Source of the DNA: Tetraselmis striata
Lineage: Eukaryota; Chlorophyta; Chlorodendrophyceae; Chlorodendrales; Chlorodendraceae
Length of the DNA stretch: 64,000 nucleotides
Reading direction: 5' to 3'
NCBI GenBank assembly: GCA_006384855.1
Contig: VCJN01000746.1
Coordinates: 124,001 to 188,000, forward strand
Shown one piece after another: positions 45,218-57,840 of this stretch (position 1 is its first letter; the number at the start of each line of letters is the position of its first letter). The position numbers were made by a program, and so were the translations under genes. The notes below the pieces were generated by a model. The model worked only from the letters and a program-made list of their open reading frames with translations, was not told where the DNA came from and searched no databases.

Positions 45218-48200
45218 CTGAGACCGCCCACATGCTGCTGGATGGGAGCCGGGATGTAGTCGCGGATGCATGGTGGTCGGGGGTACGGATCCGCATCAGG
45301 GGTGGCCGGGGCTAGCCATTCCATAGTGCCACGGCCCTGGCTGATTTGCCCCATGCGGCAAGGAATGCCGGGTGGCTGTCCTGGACATCGGCCACATTCA
45401 GCCTGCATTCAATCCGACATCTGATCACGCCCATAAGCTGCCAACCTAACTTTAGACTGTATCTATTCAGGGTGATTCCGGAGGGTGAGGCATGAGGATC
45501 TCGATACAGATTCTTGATGTGGAGTCTTGGGCATGGGGGAAAGTGGTTGAGCATATCGGAGGATGGGGTGTTTGCGGGGCTGTAACAGCAGCCCGGCTGC
45601 CCCGCCTCCCTCCCCGGCAGGCTGCTCAACGTGCTCAAGGCGGAGAACGACCGCGACATCTACCTCACGTTCGAGTACATGGAGACGGACCTGCACGCGG
45701 TCATCCGCGCCAACATCCTGGAGGAGATCCACAAGCAGTACATCATGTACCAGCTCTTCAAGGCGCTCAAGTACATGCACTCCGCGGAGCTGCTGCACCG
45801 CGACATCAAGGTGACCCCCCTCCCCCCCAATCCATCCATCCATCCCCTCAGCCCGGCAAGGCTCATCCCCGGGGGCAACTACCTGTGCCTCCGGCGTCGC
45901 GGCGTCGGCGTTCACATCGCCAGCCAGAGCGCCATGCTGCGGGCACCTCACACGACAGCGCTGGACTTGTAGCTTCACAATCCGGGGCTGGTCGTTTCAG
46001 CGGTAGGCCCAGCTCGCGCCGCAGCTCGTCCCGGGTGATGCCACGCCGTGCAGTGCCCCCACACGCACGCGCGCAGACAGGCGGGCAGTCAGGCAGGCGG
46101 GCTCGCAGCTGCAGAGCGACCCGTCCGCTGCTTTGGGCGGCCCGCGGACCCACTGCGCTGGCGAGGGTGTGATTTGAAGAATTGTGACATTTGTCTCACG
46201 TATTTACCCCCTAGGAAGTGACAACCGCTCGTCACTAGCTGTCTCGCGGCCCGACTACGCGAGCCCGCATAGGGCCGGCTGCGCCCGTAGCATGCCGTCC
46301 TTTGACGGCCGGTTGAGTATAAATATAACTGCAGCCGGCGGGGCGGCTTCGGCTTGGAAGAGGCGCCGCGACTGTGGTGCTGCCGTCTCTACGACATCGG
46401 CGTGTATACGAGCCTTCCCCCCCTTTGCTCCTGGAGTATATTACATACATAGAACGAAGCGCAGAGACAGAGCGCTCGTAGGTTGGTGAACCCACAGCAA
46501 CGGTGGCTCGGCAGTATCATGTGCGGGTGGTCTGTGTGTGTGATTTTTGCGGCAGCTGTGTGGCTGCGTGTGTAGCTCGGTACCCCAATTTAGCACAGGC
46601 GTCATGGCCGGGCCGGGCGGCTGCTCTCACCCCCGGGAGCGAGGCACACGCGAGCGCAGGGGGGGGCCGCATCCCACCACGCCACCGCCGCCAAGCCCCA
46701 CGCCGCCCCCCAAGAAAGGAAGGAGGGTACACCGCATGCCGCAGCGAGCCGCTCTCTGACCCCCCCCCCCCCCCCCCCCCCCCCTGCTCCCGCCGCCACC
46801 TGCGCCCGCAGCCGAGCAACCTGCTGCTGAACAGCGAGTGCCAGGTGAAGCTGGCGGACTTTGGCCTGGCGCGCTCGGTGACCCAGCTGGAGGCGGACGA
46901 GGGGCCCAGCCCCATCCTGACCGACTACGTCGCCACGCGCTGGTACCGCGCGCCGGAGATCCTGCTCGGCTCCACCAAGTACACCTACGGCGTCGACCTC
47001 TGGTCCAGCGGTGACTCCCCTTGCCCCAACAGCCCCCCCTCAACCGCCGCACTATCTCACCGCCTGCGCTGGCCACCGCAACAAGGGCATGCGCCCATCG
47101 ACCGTGCCGTCATGTAATGGCGGCCCCAACAGCATCAGTAACGGGTTGGAGTGCCCCGTCTTTCACTGGGGGGTTAGGGTCTAGGGTTTATTCCCATGTG
47201 AAACCCTAAAAACCGCTCGCTTCCGCGAGCTGTCCCCCAGCCCTAGCTAGGGTATGGTTGTTCCACCATGCGCCCATGTTGGCGGGGGTCAGCGGGGTGG
47301 GGCCTGGGGCCTGTCCTGTACCGACGCGGTGGGGTGTGTGCCACGGCAGGCTGCATCCTGGGCGAGCTGCTGGGCGGCAAGCCCATCTTCCCGGGGACGT
47401 CCACCATGAACCAGTTAGACCGCATCATGGAGGTGACCGGCCGGCCGCGGCAGGAGGACATCGACTCGATCAACTCCCCCTTCGCCGCCACCATGCTGGA
47501 CAACCTGCCGGGCGCGGACCCGCGCGACCTGAAGCACCTCTTCCCCAACGCCTCGCACGTGGGAGCCCCCCCCCCCCCCCCCCCCCCCCCAGCAGCTCCG
47601 GTCGCGACTTTTGGCCTTGTGATAACGATGTCACTGTACATCAAAGTTGGGAGAACGCCGGGCGATACCAATGCCGGGGACACGATCGAGCGGTGGGTGA
47701 ACCCGAATCGAAGAGGCATGGCACCACGGGTACGCGTGCCGATAGTAAGGAATTCATCGCTCTGGTATCGATGACGGTCACACATAAACCTGCGAAAAAA
47801 ATCGACAGGCAAAGGTTGGCCATCATATTCGGATTCTGTCATTGGATGTCCGAGTGCTCACCGATGTGGATCATTAACAGAGGCCGCCCGGCACCCCTAC
47901 TGGTCCTTGCTTTTCGGACAATCTTTGAACTCATGGCCCTCCTTGCCGCGGTTGAAGCAGGTACGCTTACTACAGTGGTCACCGGCCTTAGTTTTGCCGA
48001 GTTTACTGGCAATTTTGTCGCACTCGTGCTTTATCCTTACGTACTCCTGTGGATAGTACCATTTGAAGCTTACGAGAGAGGACGCCGCGGTGGCAGTCTT
48101 AAGGCTGGATCCGGGGTGGCGACCGGCACGACAACTGTCTCTTAGCCCGTGTCGTCGCCCCGCTTAGACCCCCATGAGGCGGCATACCACGATGGGAAAT

Positions 48201-48758
48201 TGCGCTGACGGGATGCTTGCGGGCGCTCCTTGGGAGCGCAGTTGGCGTTGTCGCAGTTGTCGCAGCGCGAGGCTCGCCGCGACATAGCCCAATATATCCG
48301 CCGCGGCGGCGCTGCTCCACGGGCGGATTCAGCCCGAATATCCCCTCGCGAGGGAGTCCGGCGTGCGGCGGCACTGGCGCGGGTGAGGGTGGAGTATTTG
48401 TTGCGCTGAACGGGTGTCGCCCCCCGGAATGTCGCCCTTCGCGTTTGCCTTACAGGACGCGCTGGACCTGCTGCGTAAGCTGCTGCACTTCAACCCGCGG
48501 AAGCGCATCACGGCGGAGGATGCGCTGCGGCACCCGTACGTCGCGCAGTTCCACAACCCGAGCGAGGAGCCCAGCTGCAGCCGCACCGTCACCATCCCCA
48601 TCAACGACAACACCAAGTACTCCATCTCGGAGTACCGCGAGAAGCTCTACTCGGAGATCGTCAAGCGGAAGAAGGAGCTGCGCAAGCGCGCCAAGGAGCG
48701 CGAGGCCGGCCGCTCGCACTCGCGCAAGGAGCGCGACTCGTCGCACGCCGGGCGCTAA
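44589..48758 (+). CDS. ERK7/MAPK15-like protein kinase with TDY activation loop
   Basis: Predicted 374 residues from seven exons: 44589-44654, 44843-44941, 45068-45126, 45621-45810, 46812-47010, 47350-47558, 48456-48758; all phases agree. Kinase landmarks: [11 protein letters not shown] glycine loop (about 20-30), VALKK with catalytic Lys about 42, [11 protein letters not shown] helix C, HRDIKPSN (134-141), ADFGLA (153-158), activation motif [14 protein letters not shown] with T175-D-Y177, [39 protein letters not shown] is diagnostic of the ERK7/8 (MAPK15) group rather than ERK1/2; those kinases regulate ciliogenesis and cilium length. Animal ERK7 has TEY, while this protein has TDY. The Lys/Arg/Ser-rich C-terminal tail after the kinase domain ([20 protein letters not shown]) is short; the long tail of animal ERK7 is missing. 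Introns 4 and 6 (about 1.0 and 0.9 kb) hold inserted repeats. Confidence 0.92.
47725..48060 (-). pseudogene. Gag zinc-knuckle relic of an LTR-type retroelement in kinase intron 6
   Basis: Minus-strand reading through about 48050-47900 gives [49 protein letters not shown] then stop. This is a CCHC nucleic-acid-binding knuckle (C-x2-C-x4-H-x4-C) with the second Cys changed to Arg, typical of a gag protein. Further polyprotein was not identified. AT-richer than the surrounding gene. Confidence 0.5.
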
Positions 48759-48909
48759 GGGGCAGGGACACGCACCGGGGGCTACGAGTCCCCCGATTGG
48801 GCAGGGCGGCGGGCGCCCTACGCGTGAGGCGGTGCTGTGTCCTCCCCGCCACCCCGGACAACACTACAGCCTTTTTTCTCTCTCCCCCTCTTAACAACTC
48901 GTAAAGAAC

Positions 48910-48914
48910 TGTAA
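48910..48914 (+). terminator. TGTAA, candidate polyadenylation signal of the ERK7-like gene
   Basis: Algal-type signal 152 nt after the stop codon. Motif match only. Confidence 0.45.
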
Positions 48915-50659
48915 TGCAAATGCCGCCGCGTTGGATGAGCCTACTCCCACGAGTCACGTGCGACCCTGCCCACTGTTCCAGTAGGCCGACTTGTGGCGTG
49001 ACCTACTGGTACCAGCACCGGCAAAATGGAGTTCGTATTGGCACTTCTCAGCTTCTATACTCGGCCACATGTACGCATCCTCGCTGGACACGTCGAGATT
49101 TAACTTCCCCCGCGGAGCTGCGCGCGGCTTGGCAACGCATGCAAGACATCACCGAATCCCTCCTGGGTGGCGATGACGCTCGCGTGATGGCGCAGCCTCC
49201 CAAGAGCGCATCGGGCTCCCAGCATGACCTCTGTTGCTTCCTCGAGCACGATGTCTCGACTCGCAACACGAGGTTGATGCGCCCTCGGTCACAACTCGAA
49301 AATGCACCCAGCTCGGCTAGCTCGACTCCGCATCATACTCCGCATCGGACTCTACCGGTGCCCACTCATCGCACCGCCATGACGTCGCAAGACCTCATTC
49401 AGTGAGGTGGCGGTGGAGTTCTTCTTGCTCGGCACATGTCGATGGGCGCGAGATCGTCGCCCTCCACGGCCGGCAAGCGGACATATTTGGCGACACCGTC
49501 ATGAGCCTGCCAGCAGATGCTTACTTCCGGGTGCGACACGATACCATCGCGAATGCCTTTGCAGAGCATAGCATGGAAACTGGGTGTCCGCGTGCACCGG
49601 GAGGTGGGCGACATGTTTCAACAGGCGGTGCCGGCAGAGGACCGTGTCGCGGGATAAGGTCAAGGATCTGATCCCAGATGGCCGTCTTAGTGTGCCTACA
49701 CAGCTGCGCCGGGGCCTGGCGGTGAGCTTGATGTTGCCATGTTGGCAATCTGGGCAGCCCGTCCCGACAGAGGTCAAAACGTCAAAGCTATGTGATTCGG
49801 GGTCAGATACAAACGCTGTCGACCGGTACGAGGGCACCTTGCTGGGAGAGATCCGCGCTGGCTTGGCTGTGCTCTGGCAAGGCACTGCCCCGGGAGCACT
49901 CGCCCCCTTGCGCACCATCCTCGACATGCCCACCTACACCAGCACGGTCTTTGCCTGTGTCGGCGAGATATGCGAGGGCGTGCGGGGGACAATCCGCGCA
50001 TTGGCGCACTTGGCGGCTTCGTCTCTCGGCGTACTGTCGACCGAGGGTGCTCGTTCCAACACCAAGGGCGGCGAAAAGGCGCTCTTGCGTGGGGACACCG
50101 CCCCTACGCTGAGTCTTGTCTCGGCCCCTGAGAGAGCCCGTTGCCTTATCCGCCGGAGCTGGATCCTTGTGGACCCCGCGGGGTCCGGCGTGGTGCCCGT
50201 GCCGCCCTCCGCATTTCCGGCCCGCACTCTCAACTACGCTTATTTCCGTGCTCGCAAGGCTCGCACCCTCCGTCCCTCCGCCGTGGCGGGATTTCTCTTT
50301 AAAATAAAAGAAGTGATTTGGCATTTTCTTGTCCGGATTTTAATGCTGATACATTTTTCCCGTAGTAATTGGATACACCAGTATCGGAGTAGCGCGGATG
50401 GTCCGTGTGCCCGCGCGTGAGCCGTCGTGGTGGATGATTGGACTGCGACTTAGGGTTTCAGCCCTAAACTTCCCACAAAGTGTCCACGGCACAATGTTAC
50501 TTCTAACTGCTTGCTCGGCCGGGGCTAGTCTTTGACCGCATCATGCATGGATGATTCCAGGGTTTGGTAACCATGGGTATGCCCTATGTGCCATGCGGAC
50601 GGGCGGGGCGCCAGTGAGCCATCAGCAGGCGAGCGCCACTCCCCGGGTACAGCGTTGCT
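48915..50659 (+). pseudogene. Possible decayed non-LTR retroelement or unknown gene
   Basis: Long plus-strand frames (48914-49405, 49402-49671, 49584-50420) carry pieces such as YFRVRHDTIANAFAEHSMET, REVGDMFQQAV and RYEGTLLGEIRAGLAVL. The order RHD...A followed by a charged block and a later KYE/RYEG-like block recalls the C terminus of algal L1-like retroelement proteins, but the similarity is weak and the frames break. A cellular gene cannot be excluded. The last about 220 bp (50430-50659) show a TTAGGGTTTCAGCCCTAAAC inverted motif and nothing else. Confidence 0.25.
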
Positions 50660-51647
50660 TTATATGCTCGTCTTGCCGACCCAGCCCAGAATGGACATGC
50701 ACTCGAAGATGCCGATGACGACCTCCACCACGATGAGCCAGATGACGATCCACTCGAGGCGCGACGCGTGCGCGTTGTTGGTTTGGTCGCGCAGCATGTC
50801 CAGCATCTCCTGCGGGCCGCGTACCAGCGGAAGCGGTCAGCCGGCAACGCAGACGCGGACGGATCCACCCTTCCCACCCCCTTCGCCCTTCGACAATGAC
50901 CGCTGAAAAACTCATGGATGTGCCATAAATAAGAAGCTAAAGAAGAAGAAAATACACAAAAGAGTAAAATAATTGCGCTAAAATCAACCGATTATATTTT
51001 TCGCTATAACTCCGCTATATATTCGCCTACATTGCACCTCGGGTAGGAAGACCGGTGGGTTCTTGCGCGCGGTGCAGTTATTACCTCGTCGGCACCCGAG
51101 CGACAATATTCGACTAGCTTCGCGGGCGGCGGCGTTAATCCTTCGTTGGATGCACAGCTTAAATAGGTTATTTTCTAATTGCCTCCCGCAGCTGGGTATC
51201 GCAAATATGTGTGTTCGTATTACAGAATTCATATGTTAGAAAATCTTCCACTTTATACATCAAACTTGATGACCGGAAAACGAATACTGCACGAACGCTG
51301 AAGAGAATGCGATGCGATGCTCGTTTTTCTTTTTTTGTGGAGGGTGGGGCGATGTCTACGGATCCAAGTCCATTGGTACACGGTGCCGTGATCAATGCCA
51401 CAGGCGATCCCAACCACTGGACGCAGAGTGGATCCCGTCCACGCGTGACCTCTTTCAGCGCACCCCGGCCGATTGGACCCCCAGGAAAATACACACCACT
51501 CGTGTCCATTCGCGCCACTGCGCACAAACAGTGGCACGGGGCGATGCCCGCACACTAAGCGAGGGGGAGAGGGGGGCAAACTTTTTCTCACCGGTTTTTA
51601 TGGTCTCGTACACGTGCCGCTTCCACCGGGACTAAACTACACACACT

Positions 51648-51682
<35 letters not shown>

Positions 51683-54600
51683 CATGCTATATATGGTATA
51701 TATAATGATCTATAAATTATGTATGTTTATTTATATATATAACATAAGAATCAAATACAATACATACTACATATTATATACATATATTATATTATACATT
51801 ATGTAACATGTGTGTGTACGTGTGTACATGTGTATGTGTGTGCGTGAAAGGTGCCACGCATTGTTGCAGGTCGTTACAGCCCAAAGCCCCGAAGCCCTGT
51901 GCTGGTGTGCCCCAGGACAACATCAGCCCGGCCTGAGCACCCCGTCGCTGCGCATTGCCTGTAACGGGCGGTGACGGCAGCCGCAGAGGGGCGCAAGGCC
52001 ACTCGGTACGAGGGTTCATCAAGTTAGGGGGAGGGATTTGTGGGGGGAATTGGCACCTGGAGCACGCCAAAGCGCTTGTTGAGCAGCTCCACCCGGTCGT
52101 CCATTTCCAAGTAGTCGCACACTCGCTTGTACAGCGCCTGCGAGGGCGGCGCGCACCCCCCGGCGTCACGCCACACCGCCACTGCCGATCCCTGCCGCCG
52201 CCGCCGCCGCACCATCCGCGTGGCTCCGCGGCGTACAAAGCATGCCGAGCTGCTTCGGGGCACCGGCACGGCGCGGACGCGCCCCTTCCGCGGTGCGCGC
52301 GTGCCGGCGCGGTGATGCGATGCGAGCACGGCGAATAACGACCCGCCCTGCCCGAACCTTCACACAGCAGAGCTACAGCACATGTTCTTACGGGATGCAG
52401 GCAAGCCCGATTTGAGGCTCACACCAAGGGATCTAAGAGGTGAGTTGCCAACCCCTATTCCGATAACATCACAAGGTAGGCTCAGTTCCCCCCCCCCCGC
52501 CTCCTCTCTCTCTCTGCTTTGCGGGTGGGGTAAAAGCCAGTGCCTCGCATGCCCGGAGCGTGGATACGGCATGGATACGGATGTACTTGCCGATGCTCGC
52601 GGGGCCGGGGGTGGGGGGGGGGGGGGGGGGGGTGGAGGGGCACGCCTGCAGGCTGTCGGGCGCGCTCCAGAAGAACTCGGGCGTGTCCAGCACGGTGCTC
52701 AGCAGGTTGACGGCCGCCTTCTGCAGGAACACCTGGCCTGCGGGCGCGGGCACCGGCAAATAAAACTGACTGACAGCACGCCGGCTCGCTGCTGGCAGAC
52801 GGCAGATACCCTTATCCCCTCCCCCCCCCCCCCCCCCTTCCTGTGGCGGCGGCCACTGGGAAGCGCGCCTTGCAGGCATGCATGGCGAGCACCGCGCATG
52901 GCCGCGCCGCAGATTGTCTATTGAAGCTACACGTCAATACACGCGTGACCGTTTGGATGTGCGGTAGGTCACACGCGATGCCCTCCTTGCACTTGGCCTT
53001 TTTTTAAAAGAGTGCCCCCGTGAAACGCGGCTAGTAAGACAGGTGGCTCATGTGAGTCTATGGCGTGTTAGATAATAGGGGAAATAAGTCAAGCACGGCG
53101 TGTAGATCAAATTCGAGAACGTGGGGCGTGCCAGCCCACTTGCTAGAGGTCGACCGCTTACGATGTCATTCTTGCGTGCCGCACGAGTTTCTTGGCTACT
53201 GTGACGTTGCTTGGAAACACATCAGGATGGGTTGGAGACGATGGATGCTCAGATGCGCGCTTCGAGAAAGTGCCCGCATGGTCAAAACGCATGACCACAG
53301 GGAGCAGGGGGCTTGCAAAGTGCCAAATGAGCACATGGCACATGTGACGGATTGCTGCGTAAGACTGTTGGACAAAGCCAGGAAATCAACTTTGGGGGCA
53401 GTTGTCGTCGTCCACAATTACTCAGCATGGGGCACCCGAGGTATCCACCAATCCGCAGATGACGCAATTGTGCGGCCAACATATGCCTTGCAAGACCAGT
53501 GGATGTGTTATAGGCGCCGTAATAATACCTATTCGAAAATTGGAGTGGGAGGTGTCACATGTGGCTACCCCGGCTCCCCTCCAATAGACAATACATCAGC
53601 AACTACCGGCCAACGGAAATACTCCAAAGCCCCCCCCCCCCCCCCCCCCCCTTCTCCCCCCCCACACCAACCCCAGGCTTCGAAGGGGGGGAGGGACGCA
53701 CCAATCAGCTTGTTAATCTCCTTGCGCTCCATGTGCACCTCGCCCTCCTCCGCCAGCTTCTCCGGGATCTCGCGCGTGTCCTCCACCAGCTGCTGCACCT
53801 GCGCAGCCACGGCCACGCGGTCGCCGCCATGCCGGGACGCGCCGGGTAAGGGGCTCCAGCACCGGCCAAAGATCCACATCACACGACCACGACCTCCAAG
53901 CACCGCTTCCTCGGAGGCATCGACAATCACCCCCCGAAGCAAACGCCGACCCGGAACAACACATCGCGGGCGCTGCGTTTCCCCCTCAGGTGGAACCCGC
54001 ATTGCCTGCTGTCACTCGATACAGAAACAATGTCTTTTTTTTTCGCCCCCGGGACAGGACTGGCACCAGTGAAACCCTTGCAGCGTCTCTACGACGGCCG
54101 TTTAGTTTAGGCAGCGATCCAATTACGGAAAGCCCTGGGGGGTAGGCGATGCTCCGTTGTAGTCAACAAGCAAATTGCCGAAGCATTCTGTAAGACTAAT
54201 TGAAGGCCAGTGACGGAATTTCCAACACTGTTGGATCACCGTCTAAAACACTGCCATGAAAATACCCGGCACTGACCACCCTCAGGAAGGGGCGCCCCCT
54301 TACGTTCGCCATAGCTAGTCGATCTAACCACCGCACAGTCCCCGACGTCCCCTGCTAGTATACTCTCGTGCACCAGTACTGCGCGGCCCGTTTTATTTCG
54401 TCCCCGGGACAGGACTGGCAACAGTGAAACCCTTGCAGCGTCTCTACGGCGATCGTTTAGCAGGCTGTGATCCAGTTACCCCTCGGCCTGTACGGAAAGC
54501 CCTGGGGGGTAGGCGGCGCTCCGTTGTAGTCATCAAGAAAATTGCCAAAGCATGCCGAAGCTCCAATTAGACATAGCGCCCTATGGTCCTACAACTCCTA

Positions 54601-56312
54601 TCAACGTCAACTCGCGCGCGGAGATGTGCCGCCACATCCGTGAAATACTCGGGCAGCAGTCTCCAGATGCATGCGTGGCAGTCTTTGGACGGTATCGCGC
54701 GTGCCATGACATCGATACCACATCAGCAATGTGGCGATCAATCCAGTATTCGTACCGTACTCGTGCCGATCTGCCAGCACGGGCATACAGAGCCGCGTCA
54801 GGCACCCTGCTGTTACGAGAACGGCCCAATACTGCTGAGGTACCTGCCTATAACTATATACGATAACCTGTGGATACATAACTCCACAGGATATCACGAT
54901 GCAGGTTTGCTGATTCAAAATAGAACAAAAACACAACAGAACAGAAAATGCGTTGATAGTTTGGATGGTTGTGAAAAAAAACTGACAGATATCAGGTACA
55001 CCTTTGTCGCATTGCAAATCGATTTTGGAAAGCATCAAGGAAATTGTTTGAGTTTGTATTTCACTTTATTGAAGAAGAGTTCACGTATAATGCGTGAAAT
55101 TGTATTGCGATACAGAAATGCGTACAGATGCACAGCGGTACGATTATGCATTATTACAAGTAACCCTTATCGGATTGGATCGGATCGGATCGGATCGGAC
55201 AGTAATCGGTATACGGTACAGGTAGCGACCGTATACACTGCGTATGTACACATGTACTTATACTGGCAAGCAGGATTACACACAGCGTTTGTTGATGGTT
55301 ACATACGCGCCGTTTATATGAAAATCGAGTGTACTGGACATATAGGATTACTCATTTACGCTTTCCTCATCGCTTCTAAACAGCCGAATACCACGGAACT
55401 TCGGGAACGCAAGAGGATAAAATAGCAGCACAACAGAATAGAATACAAAACGCTCCGAGGCACAGGACCGCGTTCAAAATTGTTTGCCACCTACGCGCTA
55501 GTAGATATAAGGATCAAATGCTACCCATAGTCGCGCAATACTATAATGAAGACACCCCCCCCCCCCCCCCCCCGCCCGCCCAAAGAAAAGATTAGATTAG
55601 ATCGCTTAGATCGCATAATGGGACCTGTACAGTGCCCACGTATCAAGCTTCTTGATCCTTAGGCCGCGGCCCTCGATGCCTGCCGGCCCTTGGACACCAG
55701 GCGGCTCGGCGCGGACGCCCGGGTGAGCCGGGCCCGCCGGCCCCGCGGCTGGCATGCACGCAGAGCCCGGGCGCCCGCAACATTCACACCGCCGGCGGAG
55801 AGCGGGGGGGGGGGGGGGGGGAACCCAAGCCTTGAGCACACCGGCCCGCATCTCAAGCTCACTGATGCTTGGAGGCACATTCACACCACCAAACGGGTGT
55901 CATGGCTAGTCACAAAGCAGGGGGGGTTAAGGCTCTGCCGGAGGTTTGGGGGGGGGGGGGGGGGGGGGCACACCTGCTCCTCAAACAGCGCCAGCTTGGT
56001 CGACTGCGCGAAGGCGTGGCATATCGACATTTTCACCTGCCCAGCAGGGGGTCGCAGGTGGGAAATGGCGGGGCGCGGAAAGGGGGGAGGGTGGGTAATG
56101 CCTGGTGAATCCCGCAGGTAATGCGAGACTTGCAGGAAAGACTGAGAGCATCCGGATGCTCATCGACCGCATAGCAATCGACGACACCGTCACAACGCGG
56201 TGCTGTAAGCCACTGCGTACTTTCCAGGCAACGGTGCTCCGATAGACGCTGTGCCACCACAAGCAACATGGAGGGGATGCCAGGCGGGGGACAACTTCCC
56301 GGGGGCAAGGGT

Positions 56313-56343
<31 letters not shown>

Positions 56344-57785
56344 CTCGTGGAAGGACGAGAAGCGGCGATTCAACGTGACGGTGTCGTTCTGGATGTGCGG
56401 CTGCGCAGTTGGCCAGGGGGCAGGGCGGGGGAGGAAGGGGGGGGGGGAGGGGGGGTTCAGGGCCTGTGTTGGCCAGCTGGGAAGGGGTGATGACATGGGA
56501 GGGCACATGGGGGTGCACGCAGGGCTCCGCTGCCGCCGTGCTCCTGGACTCCCCATTCCCCTTCCCCGCTCACGCAGCCAGAGCAAGGAAGGAGGAGGGG
56601 GGAAGGGGGGATACCTTCTCCGACGCCGTGTACTGGAAGGTGAACTCGTCGATCTCGGCGGACTCCTCATCCAGCGGGTCCACCAGGCACGACTCCGTAA
56701 ACGCCATCACCACCTTCTCCTCCTCCTGCCACCCCGCCCATCCCGGCAGCACACCACCACACCGCCCCATCAGCCCCTGGACCGGATCCCCCCCCCCCCC
56801 CCCCTTTACCCATGCTGCTTCCACCGCCGGCCAAGGGAGGGCGCGGCTGTGCGAGGCAATGCTGGGCTGGCTGGCCGGGGCGGGGCGCAGGGGAAGGGGG
56901 AGTGCGGGACCGGGGGGGGGGGGGGGGGGGGGAGGGAGGACCTCATCCAGCCCCCAGCACGCAACTACGCCGTAGTCAAAGAAGAAGACGTCGCCCTCGC
57001 TCTGCGCCCCGAACATCTGCAGGAAGCGGGGGTGAAGGTGCGCGGGAGGCCCCGGGGGAGGGGGGGGGGGGGGGGGGGCAACGGGTGTGGCGCGTCAGTG
57101 CTGCATCGGCGTGGCGCTCCCGGCGGTGACAGCGCTCCGCACGGTACGGCTCTGCGCTGAATGCCAGAGGCCCCACGCTTCAGGGTTTTAGGGATTTAGT
57201 TTGGATTTCAGGGTTTTAGGATGAGGTTTTGGGAGGGTCCCGACGGGCCTCCCAGGCGGCATGGCGTGTCACCCCATAACACGACACAGCGGCTGTGCTC
57301 TGAACACTGAACAGACCGGACAATGAGCTCAGCCGGGCCGGGAAGCAGAGCCTGCTCCATGCGGCAGCAGCCGGGCGGGGGAAGGAGGGGGGATCCCGGG
57401 GTGTAGATAGGGGGGGGGGGAGGAGAAGTGGGGCAGGGAGGAGGGGGGGGGGGGGGGGGGATTCCCGACTTGCCTTCTGGTGCTGGCAGTAGATCACCTC
57501 CGGGTACTTCTCCAGCTTGCCCTGCCCCCCACAGCCGGCCGTCTGTCAGCAGCAAGCTGGGACAGAGAGAGAGACCCCCCCCCCCCCCCCCCCTCCACCC
57601 CTGGCGCCCGTGCTATCGGAGACGGCGCACCTCATGCAGGCAGGTCTCCAGGATTTTTTTCTCCACCGCCTTGAGGTCCACACTCCTACACGCAGCAGCC
57701 GCCAACCAGGGCAAGGGGAGTGGGGTGAAGGGGGGGGGGGGGGGGGGGTGACCATGCAATTTGATGCCCTCCACCCCCACCCCCC

Positions 57786-57840
<55 letters not shown>

